Assembly (NCBI RefSeq): GCF_008056315.1
Contig: NZ_VRKQ01000010.1
Coordinates: 992,001-1,056,000 of the forward strand
Length of the DNA: 64,000 nucleotides
Origin: Seonamhaeicola maritimus
Lineage (GTDB): Bacteria > Bacteroidota > Bacteroidia > Flavobacteriales > Flavobacteriaceae
Reading direction: 5' to 3'
Shown here in pieces: positions 42,193-53,400 of this stretch (position 1 is the stretch's first letter; the number at the start of each line of letters is the position of its first letter). The notes beneath the pieces were generated by a model that made no database searches, was not told where the DNA came from, and worked only from the letters and a program-made list of their open reading frames with translations. A program made the translations under genes and the position numbers.

Positions 42193-43979
42193 TACTGAGT
42201 AACATTAATTAATTGACGACGGTAAGCAGTAAGCAATTTAGATTTTGAAATATAACCATAGTACTTTCCATTTTTGATGACTGGTAAATTCCAAGCGCCA
42301 CTAGTTTTAAATTTTTTCATAATATCATTCATGGAATCTTCTTCATAGATAATGATTCCAGCATCAGCATGCATTAAGCTATCTGCAGAAACTTTATCAT
42401 ATAAATCAGTGTTAAACATCATATGTCTTATGTCATCCAATCTAATTACTCCCAAAAATTCATGAGCTTCATTAACTACAGGGAAGTGATTTCTTGAGGA
42501 TTTTGCCACGGCATTTTTTAAAATATCACCTAAAGTCATATCAGGTGTAAGAATTATAAAATTAGTTTCAATAACCTTGTCAATTTCCAGCATCATTAAA
42601 ACATTCTGATCTTTATCATGAGTGATTAACTCACCACGTTCCGCAAGTTTAAGTGTGTATACTGAATGCGATACATAGTATTTTGTAATGGCGAATGAAA
42701 TGGCAGATACTATCATTAGTGGTACAAACAGTTCATAGCCACCAGTAATTTCGGCAATTAAGAAAATAGCTGTTAAAGGGGCATGTAAAACCCCTGCCAT
42801 TAAACCTGTCATACCAATTAGGGTGAAATTTGATTCAGATACGTCAAACCCAAAGCCAATGTTATTAATCACCTTGGCAAAGGCATTTCCTAAGGCGCTT
42901 CCCATTACTAAAGTTGGAATAAATACACCGCCAACACCACCAGCTCCAAACGTTGTGGTCATGGCAATAGCCTTAAATAAAGAAATACCAAAAAGAAGAC
43001 CAATAACTATCCAAATATTATCTAAATTAAAATTAAAAGGAGTAGTCCCAATAGCCGCTATGTGGTCTCCCTTAAGTAAATTATTCATAATGCCATAACC
43101 CTCACCATAAAGGGGTGGAATTATATATAACATAGTACCTATAGCTAGTCCTCCAATTAAAAGGCGTTTTGCTCTACTTTCAAATCTTTTGAAGAAATTG
43201 GTAATACCAAAAAATACTTTTGAAAAGTAAACAGACATATGCCCCGTTACTAATCCAAGTACAATATAAAAGCCTATGTCATTAATTTCAAACTTATCTA
43301 ATAGCTCAAAACGAAGTAACACGTCAGTCCCCAAAAAGAAGTAGGAGGTAACTACTGCTGAAACGGATGCCAAAAGTAAGGGTACTAATGATGCGAAAGC
43401 AATATCTAAACTAAAAATCTCTATGGCGAATATAATAGCGGCAATGGGCGCTTTGAACATGGAAGCCATAGCTCCGGCAGCCGCACAACCTATTAAAAGC
43501 ATACGAGTTTTTGTGTTCATATGAAATAAACGCGCAGCATTGGATCCTAATGCAGAACCAATACTTACTGCTGGACCTTGTAACCCGACAGAACCACCAA
43601 AACCTACTGTTAATGGCGCTGTAATTAATCCAGCATAAATGTTATATCTTGGAATAATTCCGTTAAGTTTAGATATGGCATGTAGTGTTGTTGAAATACC
43701 ATGGCCGATATGTTTTTTTAACCATGTTTGTTTAATGACATAAACCAAAAAGAGCCCAATTATAGGCAACACAAAATAGAGCGTACTCTGGTAGTCTTTA
43801 AAAATATAGAGGTTAAAAAAATGACGAATATAATGCGAGAGGTTTTTAAGGAGTACAGTTCCTATTCCTGCCAAAAAACCAACCAAAACACTAAGAATAT
43901 ACACAAACTGACGTTCTGAAATATGCTTATATTTCCAGATTAAAAATTTGCGTAATATACTTTTAGCGTTAAAAGGCAT
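42192..43979 (-). CDS. ClC-family chloride channel/transporter with CBS pair
   Basis: The 595-residue protein has the ClC membrane core: GHGISTTLHA, GGSVGLQGPAVSIGSALGS near residue 128, GCAAAGAMASMFKAPIAAIIFAIE and GAGGVGGVFIPTLVMGSALG. A C-terminal tandem CBS region follows. At the external gate, where H+/Cl- exchangers have GREGP, it reads GLQGP, with Gln134 (codon at 43578-43580) in place of the gating glutamate. The ATG at 43979 is preferred to a GTG at 44006, which lies in a hairpin after aspS. Confidence 0.92.
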   Translation of the reverse strand: MPFNAKSILRKFLIWKYKHISERQFVYILSVLVGFLAGIGTVLLKNLSHYIRHFFNLYIFKDYQSTLYFVLPIIGLFLVYVIKQTWLKKHIGHGISTTLHAISKLNGIIPRYNIYAGLITAPLTVGFGGSVGLQGPAVSIGSALGSNAARLFHMNTKTRMLLIGCAAAGAMASMFKAPIAAIIFAIEIFSLDIAFASLVPLLLASVSAVVTSYFFLGTDVLLRFELLDKFEINDIGFYIVLGLVTGHMSVYFSKVFFGITNFFKRFESRAKRLLIGGLAIGTMLYIIPPLYGEGYGIMNNLLKGDHIAAIGTTPFNFNLDNIWIVIGLLFGISLFKAIAMTTTFGAGGVGGVFIPTLVMGSALGNAFAKVINNIGFGFDVSESNFTLIGMTGLMAGVLHAPLTAIFLIAEITGGYELFVPLMIVSAISFAITKYYVSHSVYTLKLAERGELITHDKDQNVLMMLEIDKVIETNFIILTPDMTLGDILKNAVAKSSRNHFPVVNEAHEFLGVIRLDDIRHMMFNTDLYDKVSADSLMHADAGIIIYEEDSMNDIMKKFKTSGAWNLPVIKNGKYYGYISKSKLLTAYRRQLINVTQ

Positions 43980-43992
43980 TTTTAAAATTAAT

Positions 43993-44021
43993 AATAAATC
44001 CTGCACGTAGCAGGATTTATT
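43993..44021 (-). terminator. Hairpin after aspS
   Basis: A 12-bp stem AATAAATCCTGC/GCAGGATTTATT with a 5-nt loop. It has no clear T-run, so it may terminate weakly or stabilise the mRNA end. Confidence 0.5.
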
Positions 44022-44024
44022 AAG

Positions 44025-45779
44025 TTATGATTTTATGTTAAGTTTTAAACTTAATTCTTTCAGTTGTTCATCATCGATAGGAGCCGGAGCATCTATCATA
44101 ACATCTCGTCCAGAGTTGTTTTTAGGGAATGCTATGAAATCTCTAATTGTTTCTTGTCCTCCTAAAATTGCAACCAATCTATCTAAGCCAAAAGCTAAAC
44201 CACCATGCGGCGGTGCTCCATATTGAAAAGCATCCATTAAGAAGCCAAATTGTGCTTTAGCTTCTACTTCTGTGAACCCTAAATAATCAAACATTAAAGA
44301 TTGCGTTTCTTTATCATGAATTCTAATAGATCCACCACCAATTTCATTTCCATTTAATACTAAATCGTACGCATTGGCTTTTACGGCTCCTGGATCTGTT
44401 TTTAATAATTCTATTTGTCCAGGTTTAGGTGATGTGAAAGGGTGATGCATAGCATGATAGCGTTCTGTTTCTTCATCCCATTCTAATAAAGGAAAGTCCA
44501 TTACCCAAAGTGGCGCAAATTCATTTGGTTTGCGTAAACCTAAACGTTCTGCTAATTCCATACGTAAAGCACTTAATTGTGCTCTTACTTTACTAGTATC
44601 TCCTGAAAGCACACAAATTAAATCACCTGCATTCGCGCCCGTAGCTTCAGCCCATTTTGATAAATCTTCTTGATCATAGAATTTATCTACGGATGATTTA
44701 TATGTGCCGTCTTCATTACAACGGCAATAAACCATTCCTAAGGCACCTACTTGAGGGCGTTTTACCCAACTAGTAAGTTTGTCAATTTCTTTACGAGTAT
44801 AACTATTACCACCAGGAACTGCTATTCCAACAACCAATTCAGCCGAATTAAATACATTGAAATCTTTATGTTGGGCAACTTCATTTAATTCGCCAAATTC
44901 CATCCCAAAACGGATGTCTGGTTTATCATTTCCATATAACCGAATGGCATCATCGTATAAAATTCTAGGAAATTTTTCTACCTCAACTCCGTTCACTTCT
45001 TTTAATAAATGACGCGTTAATCCTTCAAAAGCATTTAAAATATCTTCTTGTTCAATAAAGGCCATTTCACAGTCAATCTGAGTGAATTCAGGCTGTCTAT
45101 CGGCACGTAAATCTTCGTCTCTAAAACATTTTACAATCTGGAAATATTTATCCATACCACCAACCATAAGCAATTGCTTAAAAGTTTGAGGTGATTGTGG
45201 TAAGGCATAAAATTCACCTTCGTTCATTCTTGAAGGCACTACAAAATCTCGTGCTCCTTCTGGAGTGGACTTAATCAAATAAGGCGTTTCAACTTCAATA
45301 AAATCTTCGTTGGATAAATAGTTACGAACTTCCTGAGTTACTTTATGTCTAAAAATCAAGTTTTCTTTAACAGGGTTACGACGAATATCCAAATAACGAT
45401 ATTTCATACGTAATTCCTCACCACCATCAGTTTCATCTTCAATAGTAAAAGGAGGCAGAATAGCTTGGTTAAGAATGTTTAATTCTGTAACCAAAATTTC
45501 TATATCTCCAGTTGCGATGTTTGGGTTTTTAGAAGCACGCTCAATAACAGTTCCCTTAACTTGAATAACAAACTCACGTCCTAAATTTTGGGCTTGCCTC
45601 ATCATATCTTTTGAAGTACGCTCTTCATCAAAAACCAATTGGGTAATTCCGTATCTATCTCTTAGGTCTACCCAAACAATAAATCCTTTATCACGTGACT
45701 TTTGAACCCAACCTGCTAGGGTAACTTCTTCATTTATATTTGTGGCCCTTAATTCACCACAATTATGACTTCTGTACAT
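44025..45779 (-). CDS. aspS: Aspartyl-tRNA synthetase
   Basis: The 584-residue class IIb synthetase charges tRNA-Asp. It has an N-terminal OB-fold anticodon-binding domain ([19 protein letters not shown]), the motif 2 region [18 protein letters not shown], the bacterial GAD insert and motif 3 ([15 protein letters not shown]). The ATG at 45779 ([11 protein letters not shown]) is chosen over an in-frame TTG at 45800. The 223-bp gap upstream to 46002 shows no clear feature. Confidence 0.96.
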   Translation of the reverse strand: MYRSHNCGELRATNINEEVTLAGWVQKSRDKGFIVWVDLRDRYGITQLVFDEERTSKDMMRQAQNLGREFVIQVKGTVIERASKNPNIATGDIEILVTELNILNQAILPPFTIEDETDGGEELRMKYRYLDIRRNPVKENLIFRHKVTQEVRNYLSNEDFIEVETPYLIKSTPEGARDFVVPSRMNEGEFYALPQSPQTFKQLLMVGGMDKYFQIVKCFRDEDLRADRQPEFTQIDCEMAFIEQEDILNAFEGLTRHLLKEVNGVEVEKFPRILYDDAIRLYGNDKPDIRFGMEFGELNEVAQHKDFNVFNSAELVVGIAVPGGNSYTRKEIDKLTSWVKRPQVGALGMVYCRCNEDGTYKSSVDKFYDQEDLSKWAEATGANAGDLICVLSGDTSKVRAQLSALRMELAERLGLRKPNEFAPLWVMDFPLLEWDEETERYHAMHHPFTSPKPGQIELLKTDPGAVKANAYDLVLNGNEIGGGSIRIHDKETQSLMFDYLGFTEVEAKAQFGFLMDAFQYGAPPHGGLAFGLDRLVAILGGQETIRDFIAFPKNNSGRDVMIDAPAPIDDEQLKELSLKLNIKS

Positions 45780-46002
45780 GTTGTAAAAATTGAAGTGCAA
45801 ATTTAGTGAAATACGCTGTAGTATATATTTTTTGAGATGTTTTTTTCTTATCCATCAAGGGTTTAGCTAAAAACCAACTATTTATCAATATATCAAATAT
45901 GCTGACTAAAAATTGTCAAATACAAAATTAATAGACTAAAAACATGGTAAATTGATAAATTATTGAGATATTGTTATCGACTAATTCTAAAAATTATACA
46001 TT

Positions 46003-48963
46003 ATGAGTAAAGTGCAACATCTAAAAATGTGCTTATTCGTACTGCTACTTTCTCCTGTGATAATTTTTGCACAAGGCAAAATTACGGGGACAGTAACAGA
46101 CGGAACAAACAATCTTCCTTTGCCTGGGGCAAATGTGTTTGTTAAAGGAACTACAACTGGAACAACCTCTGATTTTGATGGGAATTTTAGTTTAAATGTG
46201 AACAGTTTTCCAACTACTTTGGTGTTTTCGTCCTTAGGGTATGAGACTCTTGAAAGAGTTGTAAACTCGGCAGGAGCTGTTAATGTCACATTACAAGAAT
46301 CAGCTACTTCACTTGAAGAAGTTGTTATAACAGGTTTAGCAAGTTCAACAAAGAGAGCAAATTTAGCAAACACAGTAGCATCAATTTCTGCAGGAGATCT
46401 TACAGGGGTCACTGCTCAATCTGAGTTTGGGAGTTCGCTTTCTGGAAAATTTACTGGTGCGGAAATCAAGGCTAATTCTGGGGCACCTGGTGGAGGTATC
46501 TCAATGAGACTTAGAGGGGTAACTTCTATTTTTGGTAATCAGCAACCGCTTTTCATTGTTGATGGAGTTTATGTAGATAACTCTTCAATAGGTTTAGGTA
46601 ATAATGTGGTTAGTGAAGCTTCTGGAGGAGGGAATACATCTTCTACTCAGGATGATGCTTCTAACAGAATTGCTGATATTGATCCAGAGGATATTGAAAG
46701 TGTAGAAATACTTAAAGGAGCATCTGCAGCTGCCATCTACGGTTCACGGGCAGCGGCTGGAGTTGTTTTGATTAAAACAAAAAGAGGAAAAAAGGGAAAA
46801 CCTAAAGTTACTTTTTCTCAAACAGTTGGTTTAAGAAGTCCTACTCAATTATTAGGTTTAAGAGATTGGGACGCTAGTGAGATTACGGCAGCTGGTGGAG
46901 ACCCAAATGCACCGTTAAGAGATTATGAAGCAGAAATTTTTGATCATACTAGAGTGTCTTCTACAACTAGATTTACTACTTCTGGGGCTAACGATAAAAC
47001 AGATTATTTCTTTGGTGTAACTCACAAGAATGAACCTGGATTAGTTGATAATACGGGTTATAAGAAGAGTTCTCTTAGGTTAAATATAGGACAAAAATTT
47101 AATGATTGGTTAGATTTGTATATTACTTCTAACTATATCAATTCTGATGCTGACAGAGGTTTCTTTAATAATGGTAACGCAAATAGAACCATAGGTTATG
47201 CGTTAGCATTCACTAACCCTTGGGAGGATCTTTCGCCTGTTGATGGTATTTACCCTTCAGGGGGAGCAGGTTCAAATGCTTTAGAAACGGTAGCCTTAAC
47301 CACTAATGAAGAAAAAGTAAATCGTTTTATAGCTAGTGCAACCACTAATATTAGATTATTGGATACTGAAAACCAACAATTAAAATTAGTTTTACAAGGA
47401 GGGTTTGATCAATATACTTTACGTACGAGAAGTATATTCCCACAGGCCTTATCATACTTTAGATCACCAACTTCTTTAAGAGGTGTAGCTATACAGGGTA
47501 CGACGGTTAATACTAACTACCAATTATCTTCTTTCTTAGTTCATAATTTGAATTTAGATAATGGCCTTAGTTTTACTACGCAATTAGGTAACTTCTTGCA
47601 AGATTTTGATAGAAATACCGTTGTTACTGTTGCAACAGGGTTGAATGGTTCCCAAACAAATTTAGATCAATCTACAAATGTTTCAACAGACCAGAATATC
47701 ATCCCTCAACAGGATACCGGATTTTTTGGTCAAACTGAGATAAACTTTGAAGATAAAATTATTGGAACTGTTGGTATAAGGGCAGATAAATCTACTAATA
47801 ATGGAGATTCTAGTAAGTTTTATTACTATCCTAAAGCTAATTTGGCTCTTAATCTTCATAAGTTTGATTTTTGGAATATTGATGCATTTAGCTATTTTAA
47901 GCCTAGAGTTGCTTATGGTGAAGCAGGAAGTTTTTCTAATTTCCGTGACAGGTTTACCGTATTTGATGGAGAGTTAATTGGAGGAAACTCTGGATTATCA
48001 CCAAATGCATTGTTAGGTAATAGTGATGTTGGTCCTGAGCGTCAAAAGGAGCTGGAATATGGGCTTGATTTTGGGTTACTGGATAATAGAATAAATGTTG
48101 AGTTTACTATTTATAACAAAAGTGTTGAAGATGTTTTATTGGAGGTTGATTATCCAACATCTTCTGGTTTCACTACTAAAATTCAAAATGCGGCTGAACT
48201 CGAAAATAAGGGAGTTGAAATAGGAATTAGTGCTAACATTATTGATAGTGGAGAATTGACATGGGATACAAACTTTAGATGGTGGAAAAACAAATCTGAG
48301 GTAACTAGATTGGATGTTCCAAGTTTTACTGAGGGAGGTTTTGCAGCATCATTAGGAACCTTTTTAATTCAGGAAGGGAAAAGTGTCACTCAAATAGTGG
48401 GTACTTATGATGCAACGGCTTATTCAGCGGCTGAAATTGCCGAGCGAGATCCGGAAGGTGATGGTTTCTTTGTATATGGCAATGCAGAACCAGATTTCCA
48501 ATTGTCATGGTCTAATCAAATAAGCTATAAAGATTTTGATTTGTCTTTTTTATGGCACTGGAAAAAAGGAGGTGAAAATATCAACCTTACTACTTTATTA
48601 TATGATTTAGCAGGAACCACTTGGGATTATGATGATACAGGTTTAGACCCCTCTGGAACTTTAACAAATGGACCATATAGAGCAAGTCAAGCTTTTGTTA
48701 ATCCCGATCCAGTTATTGAGGATTCCGGTTATTTAAGACTACGTGAGATAGGGCTTTATTATACTTTGCCAGAAGGATTGATAAAATATGCTAGCAAAGT
48801 AAGAGTGGGCTTATCAGGAAGAAACTTAATTAATATTTTCGATTATAATAGTTATGATCCTGAAGTGTCAAACTTTGGAAATAATGAATTAGGTAATAAT
48901 GTAGAGGTAACTCCTTACCCTGCATCCAAGTTTATTAACTTTCATTTAAACGTTAACTTCTAA
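46003..48963 (+). CDS. SusC/RagA-family TonB-linked outer membrane protein
   Basis: The 986-residue protein has a signal peptide (residues 1-24), a CarboxypepD_reg-like domain (GKITGTVTDGTNNLPLPGANV, shown in part, about 25-110), a plug with the SusC signature (GSSLSGKFTGAEIK, LRGVTSIFGNQQPLFIVDGV, SVEILKGASAAAIYGSRAAAG) and a C-terminal barrel ending FINFHLNVNF. With the SusD partner 10 bp downstream it forms a pedal-bin importer for a large ligand. No glycoside hydrolase, peptidase or sensor gene is adjacent, so the ligand cannot be guessed. Confidence 0.94.
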   Translation: MSKVQHLKMCLFVLLLSPVIIFAQGKITGTVTDGTNNLPLPGANVFVKGTTTGTTSDFDGNFSLNVNSFPTTLVFSSLGYETLERVVNSAGAVNVTLQESATSLEEVVITGLASSTKRANLANTVASISAGDLTGVTAQSEFGSSLSGKFTGAEIKANSGAPGGGISMRLRGVTSIFGNQQPLFIVDGVYVDNSSIGLGNNVVSEASGGGNTSSTQDDASNRIADIDPEDIESVEILKGASAAAIYGSRAAAGVVLIKTKRGKKGKPKVTFSQTVGLRSPTQLLGLRDWDASEITAAGGDPNAPLRDYEAEIFDHTRVSSTTRFTTSGANDKTDYFFGVTHKNEPGLVDNTGYKKSSLRLNIGQKFNDWLDLYITSNYINSDADRGFFNNGNANRTIGYALAFTNPWEDLSPVDGIYPSGGAGSNALETVALTTNEEKVNRFIASATTNIRLLDTENQQLKLVLQGGFDQYTLRTRSIFPQALSYFRSPTSLRGVAIQGTTVNTNYQLSSFLVHNLNLDNGLSFTTQLGNFLQDFDRNTVVTVATGLNGSQTNLDQSTNVSTDQNIIPQQDTGFFGQTEINFEDKIIGTVGIRADKSTNNGDSSKFYYYPKANLALNLHKFDFWNIDAFSYFKPRVAYGEAGSFSNFRDRFTVFDGELIGGNSGLSPNALLGNSDVGPERQKELEYGLDFGLLDNRINVEFTIYNKSVEDVLLEVDYPTSSGFTTKIQNAAELENKGVEIGISANIIDSGELTWDTNFRWWKNKSEVTRLDVPSFTEGGFAASLGTFLIQEGKSVTQIVGTYDATAYSAAEIAERDPEGDGFFVYGNAEPDFQLSWSNQISYKDFDLSFLWHWKKGGENINLTTLLYDLAGTTWDYDDTGLDPSGTLTNGPYRASQAFVNPDPVIEDSGYLRLREIGLYYTLPEGLIKYASKVRVGLSGRNLINIFDYNSYDPEVSNFGNNELGNNVEVTPYPASKFINFHLNVNF

Positions 48964-48973
48964 AAAAAATATT

Positions 48974-50287
48974 ATGAAAAATATATTAATAAAAAGCATT
49001 TTATTATTTGCGGCATTAACGTTTACATGTTGCGAATTGGATGAGGTTACTAACCCTAATGCAGCAACTGTTGATAGTGTTCAGAATGGAGCTTCACAGG
49101 CAGATATTCAATTACTGGCGGTTGGTTTAGAGGCTGTAATGAGAAATGATTTAGAGTATCATTATGATACAGTAAGCATTTTAGGGAGAGATTATTATGA
49201 TTTAACAGGCGTTGATCCAAGATATACTGGAGAAATGTTGAAAGGTCCTCTTGATAGTAATGGATTTTTAACTACAAGGTCTTATGCGGCATGGTATAAA
49301 ATTGTTAAGTCTGCGAATATTTTGATTGAAGCAGTTGAAAACTCTGAAGCTGGGTTCTCAGATCAGGTTAAAAACAGTTATTATGGTTATGCGAAAACAT
49401 TAAAAGCTTATGCTTTATTGATGTTATCTAGTCGTCAGTATACTAACGGGATTCGTTTAGACGTTGCTGATCCTAATAACCTTGGGCCAAATGTTGGTTA
49501 TAGTGAAGCATTAACAGGTGTTAGAAGTATGTTGGATACTGCTGCTTCTGAACTTTCTAGTGGAGGGAGTAGTTTTGATTTCTCAATAAGCACAGGTTTT
49601 ACAGGGTTTGATACACCGGCTACTTTTAGACAATTTAATAGAGCTTTAGCAGCTAGAGTTGCTTTATATCAAGATGACATGTCTGGAGTGCTCTCTGAAT
49701 TGGCAGGTTCATTTTTTGATATTAGCGGTAATTTATGGACTGGACCAGCACATATTTTTGGAGCTACTGGAAATGATATTTTAAATGCACAGTTTCATGT
49801 GCTTGACCAATCGGGTGAGGAATTTATGATTCATGATTCCTGGATGAATGATGCTGAAGCGGGTGATAGTAGAGTTACGGCTAAATCATTTATGTTAACA
49901 GGAGGAACAACTACTTTTGATGGGCTTTCTGCAGATTATCAGGTTGCTCTTTATAAAAGTAATGTAGATCCGGTTTATTTAATTAGAAATGAAGAATTAG
50001 TTTTAATGTATGCAGAAGCTCAAATAGGGACTAATAATACGGAAGCAATAACCGCAATAAATACTGTTAGGAATGCGGCAGGATTAGCTGATTATGCTGG
50101 AGCTACAGATAATGCATCTCTTTTAGACGAAGTTTTAAACCAAAGACGTTATTCATTGTTTGCAGAAGGCCATCGTTGGGTTGATTTGAGACGTTTAGGA
50201 AGATTAAATGAGATACCTTTGGATAGATCAGGTGATAATGTTATTGATGCCTTCCCAACTCCTTTTACTGAAACTGGGGCTAATTAA
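48974..50287 (+). CDS. SusD/RagB-family surface lipoprotein
   Basis: A 437-residue lipoprotein (lipobox LTFTC, Cys19) that caps the SusC barrel and binds its ligand at the cell surface. The SusD pattern is clear: VTNPNAATVDSV after the signal, RSYAAWYKIVKSANILIEAVE, helical TPR units (YGYAKTLKAYALLMLSSRQY) and the C-terminal RNEELVLMYAEAQIG ... RRYSLFAEGHRWVDLRRLGRL (shown in part). Cotranscribed with susC and followed by a strong terminator. Confidence 0.93.
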   Translation: MKNILIKSILLFAALTFTCCELDEVTNPNAATVDSVQNGASQADIQLLAVGLEAVMRNDLEYHYDTVSILGRDYYDLTGVDPRYTGEMLKGPLDSNGFLTTRSYAAWYKIVKSANILIEAVENSEAGFSDQVKNSYYGYAKTLKAYALLMLSSRQYTNGIRLDVADPNNLGPNVGYSEALTGVRSMLDTAASELSSGGSSFDFSISTGFTGFDTPATFRQFNRALAARVALYQDDMSGVLSELAGSFFDISGNLWTGPAHIFGATGNDILNAQFHVLDQSGEEFMIHDSWMNDAEAGDSRVTAKSFMLTGGTTTFDGLSADYQVALYKSNVDPVYLIRNEELVLMYAEAQIGTNNTEAITAINTVRNAAGLADYAGATDNASLLDEVLNQRRYSLFAEGHRWVDLRRLGRLNEIPLDRSGDNVIDAFPTPFTETGAN

Positions 50288-50322
50288 TAGGTAAACGAAA
50301 TAATATTAAAAAATTATTAAAG

Positions 50323-50358
50323 AAAAAACCTCTTGAAGTTAAATTCAAGAGGTTTTTT
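50323..50358 (+). terminator. Terminator of the susCD operon
   Basis: A 15-bp stem (50323-50337 with 50344-50358) and a 6-nt loop, ending in six T. A weaker AGAGC/GCTCT hairpin for the convergent RND operon lies near 50373-50401. Confidence 0.85.
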
Positions 50359-50437
50359 GATTACTAAAAAAATGAAAAGAGCTGCAATAAATACGGCTCT
50401 CTTCTGCTATTAATTGAATTAGTCACCAATTAAAATA

Positions 50438-53400
50438 TTATTTAAGCTTCTTCAAAAATATTTTCCGTTTTAGTTTATTCACTAAAAAGAATAATACAGG
50501 AACTATTATTAAGGTTAAGAATGTGGCAAATAATAACCCAAAAATTACTGTCCAAGATAAAGGCCCCCAAAATACTTTGTTATCTCCACCCATATAAATG
50601 TTTGGATTGAAATTATTGAATAGTGAAAAGAAATCAATATTAAACCCTATAGCTAATGGAATTAATCCGAAAACGGTCGTAATTGCTGTTAATAATACAG
50701 GTCTTAAACGCGCTCTACCGCCTTTTATAATAGCTTCTTTAATATCTTCAACAGGTAAACGTTCTGTAACATCAACTCCCTCCATTGTGGCACGTTTTCT
50801 ATCTATAAGTAACTGTGTATAATCAAGTAAAACAACACCATTATTAACTACAATTCCTGCTAATGAAATAATTCCCATCATGGTCATCATAATTACAAAA
50901 GACCACCCTGTGAATACCAAACCTAAAAATACACCAGCAAAACTTAAAAAGATGGCTGCCATAATAATTGAAGGTTTAGAAATTGAGCCAAACTGGAAAA
51001 TCAAAATAAGCATAATTAAACCTAAACCAATTAAAAGAGCTTTATTTAAGAAAGCTTGTTCTTTTGCTTGTTCTTCTAATTGTCCAGTATAATCTACTTT
51101 AATATCACTTGGAAGTTCACCATAAGTATTGTTATAAGATTCCATTTCTGCTTTAATTTGATCAACCACAACATTAGCATCTATAAACCCAGGCGCTAAG
51201 GCTGAATAGACGGTTACCACACGTTTATAATCTCGATGCTTTATAGAGCTAAATGAAGATGTATTTACTTGTCTTGCCACTGCAGAAATTGGGACTTCTT
51301 TTATCTGCCCACTAGCTTGGTCTCTAAAAATGATATTTTGATTAAAAAGTGCACTTGTGTTATATCTTAAATCTTCATTAAATCGAACATTAATATCATA
51401 ATCTTCGCCCTCCTTTTTGTAAACACCTGCTTTTGCACCAAAAATTGAATTACGTAATTGCTGACCTACTTGACCTGCAGAGACTCCTAGTTCCCCTGCT
51501 TTTTCTCTGTCAATATCAACCCTAGTAACAGGCTTACCTCTATTTACATCAATTTTCAATTGGTCAATACCTGGCACATTTTTGCTATCAATAAATTTCT
51601 TAATGTTTTCTGCAACACTAATTAATTCATCATAGTCTTGACCTTCAATTTCAATATTAATTGGGTAACCTGCTGGTGGGCCTACTGGGTCTTTTTCTAC
51701 CGATACTGAAACACCAGGATAGATACCTTTTAAAGCATTTTGAATGTCTTTACGTAATTCTTCACTATCTATAATATTATTGTCTGCATCTCTTCTAAAT
51801 TTAAACTCACGCATAGTAGCTGTGATTTTACTTCTATTTGGCATTTCTGCAGCTGAACCTCCATCAGTAAATGGATTACCAGCTCCTTCACCCACCTGGG
51901 ACACAACAGATTCTACCAAGAAATTCTTGCTGTCATCATTAGAGTTTGAATATTTATCACTTCGTATAACTTCATAAACACGATTTTCAATACTCTTTGT
52001 AATTTCATTGGTTTTTTCAATGGCAGTTCCTTCAGGATATTCTATATACACCATAATTTGTTTAGGTGTATTGTCCGGAAAAAACTCAATATTTGTTCTT
52101 TTCTGGTCTACAGATATACCAAAGGCCACAAATGAAATAATGAGGATAAAAATAGTTGCACCAATATAGACATAAGGCATTCTTCCTTTTAAGGCATTTC
52201 TTAAGCGCCTTTCGTACCAGTTTTCTAGACGGGGTAAGAATTGGTCTTTAAAAGTATAAGTTAAGTTTTTAATAATGTATTTGTAACCCCAAAGTAATGC
52301 TGCACTAAAAATGAGTAAAGAACCTAAGCCGCGGAGCCTGCCTCCAACAAAATATATTAACAATCCTAAAACAACTAAAACAACAGTGGTTTTTATTAAA
52401 CTCTTTATTGGCATGGTTTCCTCTTCAAGTTTCATGAACTGTGATACCATAACAGAGTTTATAAACACCGCAACAAATAACGAAGATCCTAAAACTATAG
52501 ATAGGGTAATTGGAAAATAAATCATAAATTCTCCCATCATTCCTGGCCACATTCCTAAAGGAATAAATGCTGCTACTGTTGTTAAGGTTGAGATAATAAT
52601 TGGCATTGCAATTTCACCAATACCCTTTTTGGCAGCTTCAATTCTACTCATCCCTTCTTCTTCCATCAAACGATACACGTTTTCTACCAGTACAATACCG
52701 TTATCAACTAACATTCCTAGACCCATAATTAAACCAAAAAGAATCATGGTATTCATGGTATAGCCTAATAGTTGTACAATCATAAATGCCATTACCATTG
52801 ACATTGGAATTGCAAAACCAACAAAGAGGGCGTTTCTAAACCCAAGGAAAAACATTAAAACTGTGGTTACTAGAATTATACCAAAAATGATGTTGTTTAC
52901 TAAATCGTCAACTTGATTTAAGGTGATTTGAGACTGATCATTGGCAGCCGTTATTTTTATATCTTTTGGTATATGATTGGTTTCTTGCGAATTTTCTATG
53001 ATTTTGTAAATGGCTTCTGCAGCGGCAACCATATTTTTACCAGATCGTTTTTTTACGTCTAGCATAACTACATTCTTACCAAAGTCTCTAGCAAAAGTGG
53101 TGTGGTCTTCATCAATAAAAGAAACCGTTGCAACATCTCGCAAATACACAGCCCCCTTGTCTGACTTTACTACAAAATTTTCTAATTGTCTTGGGTTATC
53201 TATTTCGCCAATAACGCGTACAGTTCTTCGTTGGCCACTTGCTATAAGGTTTCCACCACTCATAGTCATGTTGCCATTTTGAATAGCAGAAATGATATCG
53301 TTAAAGCTTACTTTTGCAGCCATCATTTTGTATATGTCTACAGCTATTTCAACTTCTTTTTCTTGAGCACCACGAATATCTGCAGCTTTAATTTCTTCTA

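Noticed and set aside
45987-46412. Minus-strand 141-codon open frame
   Set aside because: Antisense to the SusC signal peptide and CarboxypepD_reg domain, whose codon pattern is clearly the real one.
46003-50287. Polysaccharide utilisation locus
   Set aside because: Only susC and susD are present; the flanks are aspS and an efflux operon, with no carbohydrate enzyme or regulator.
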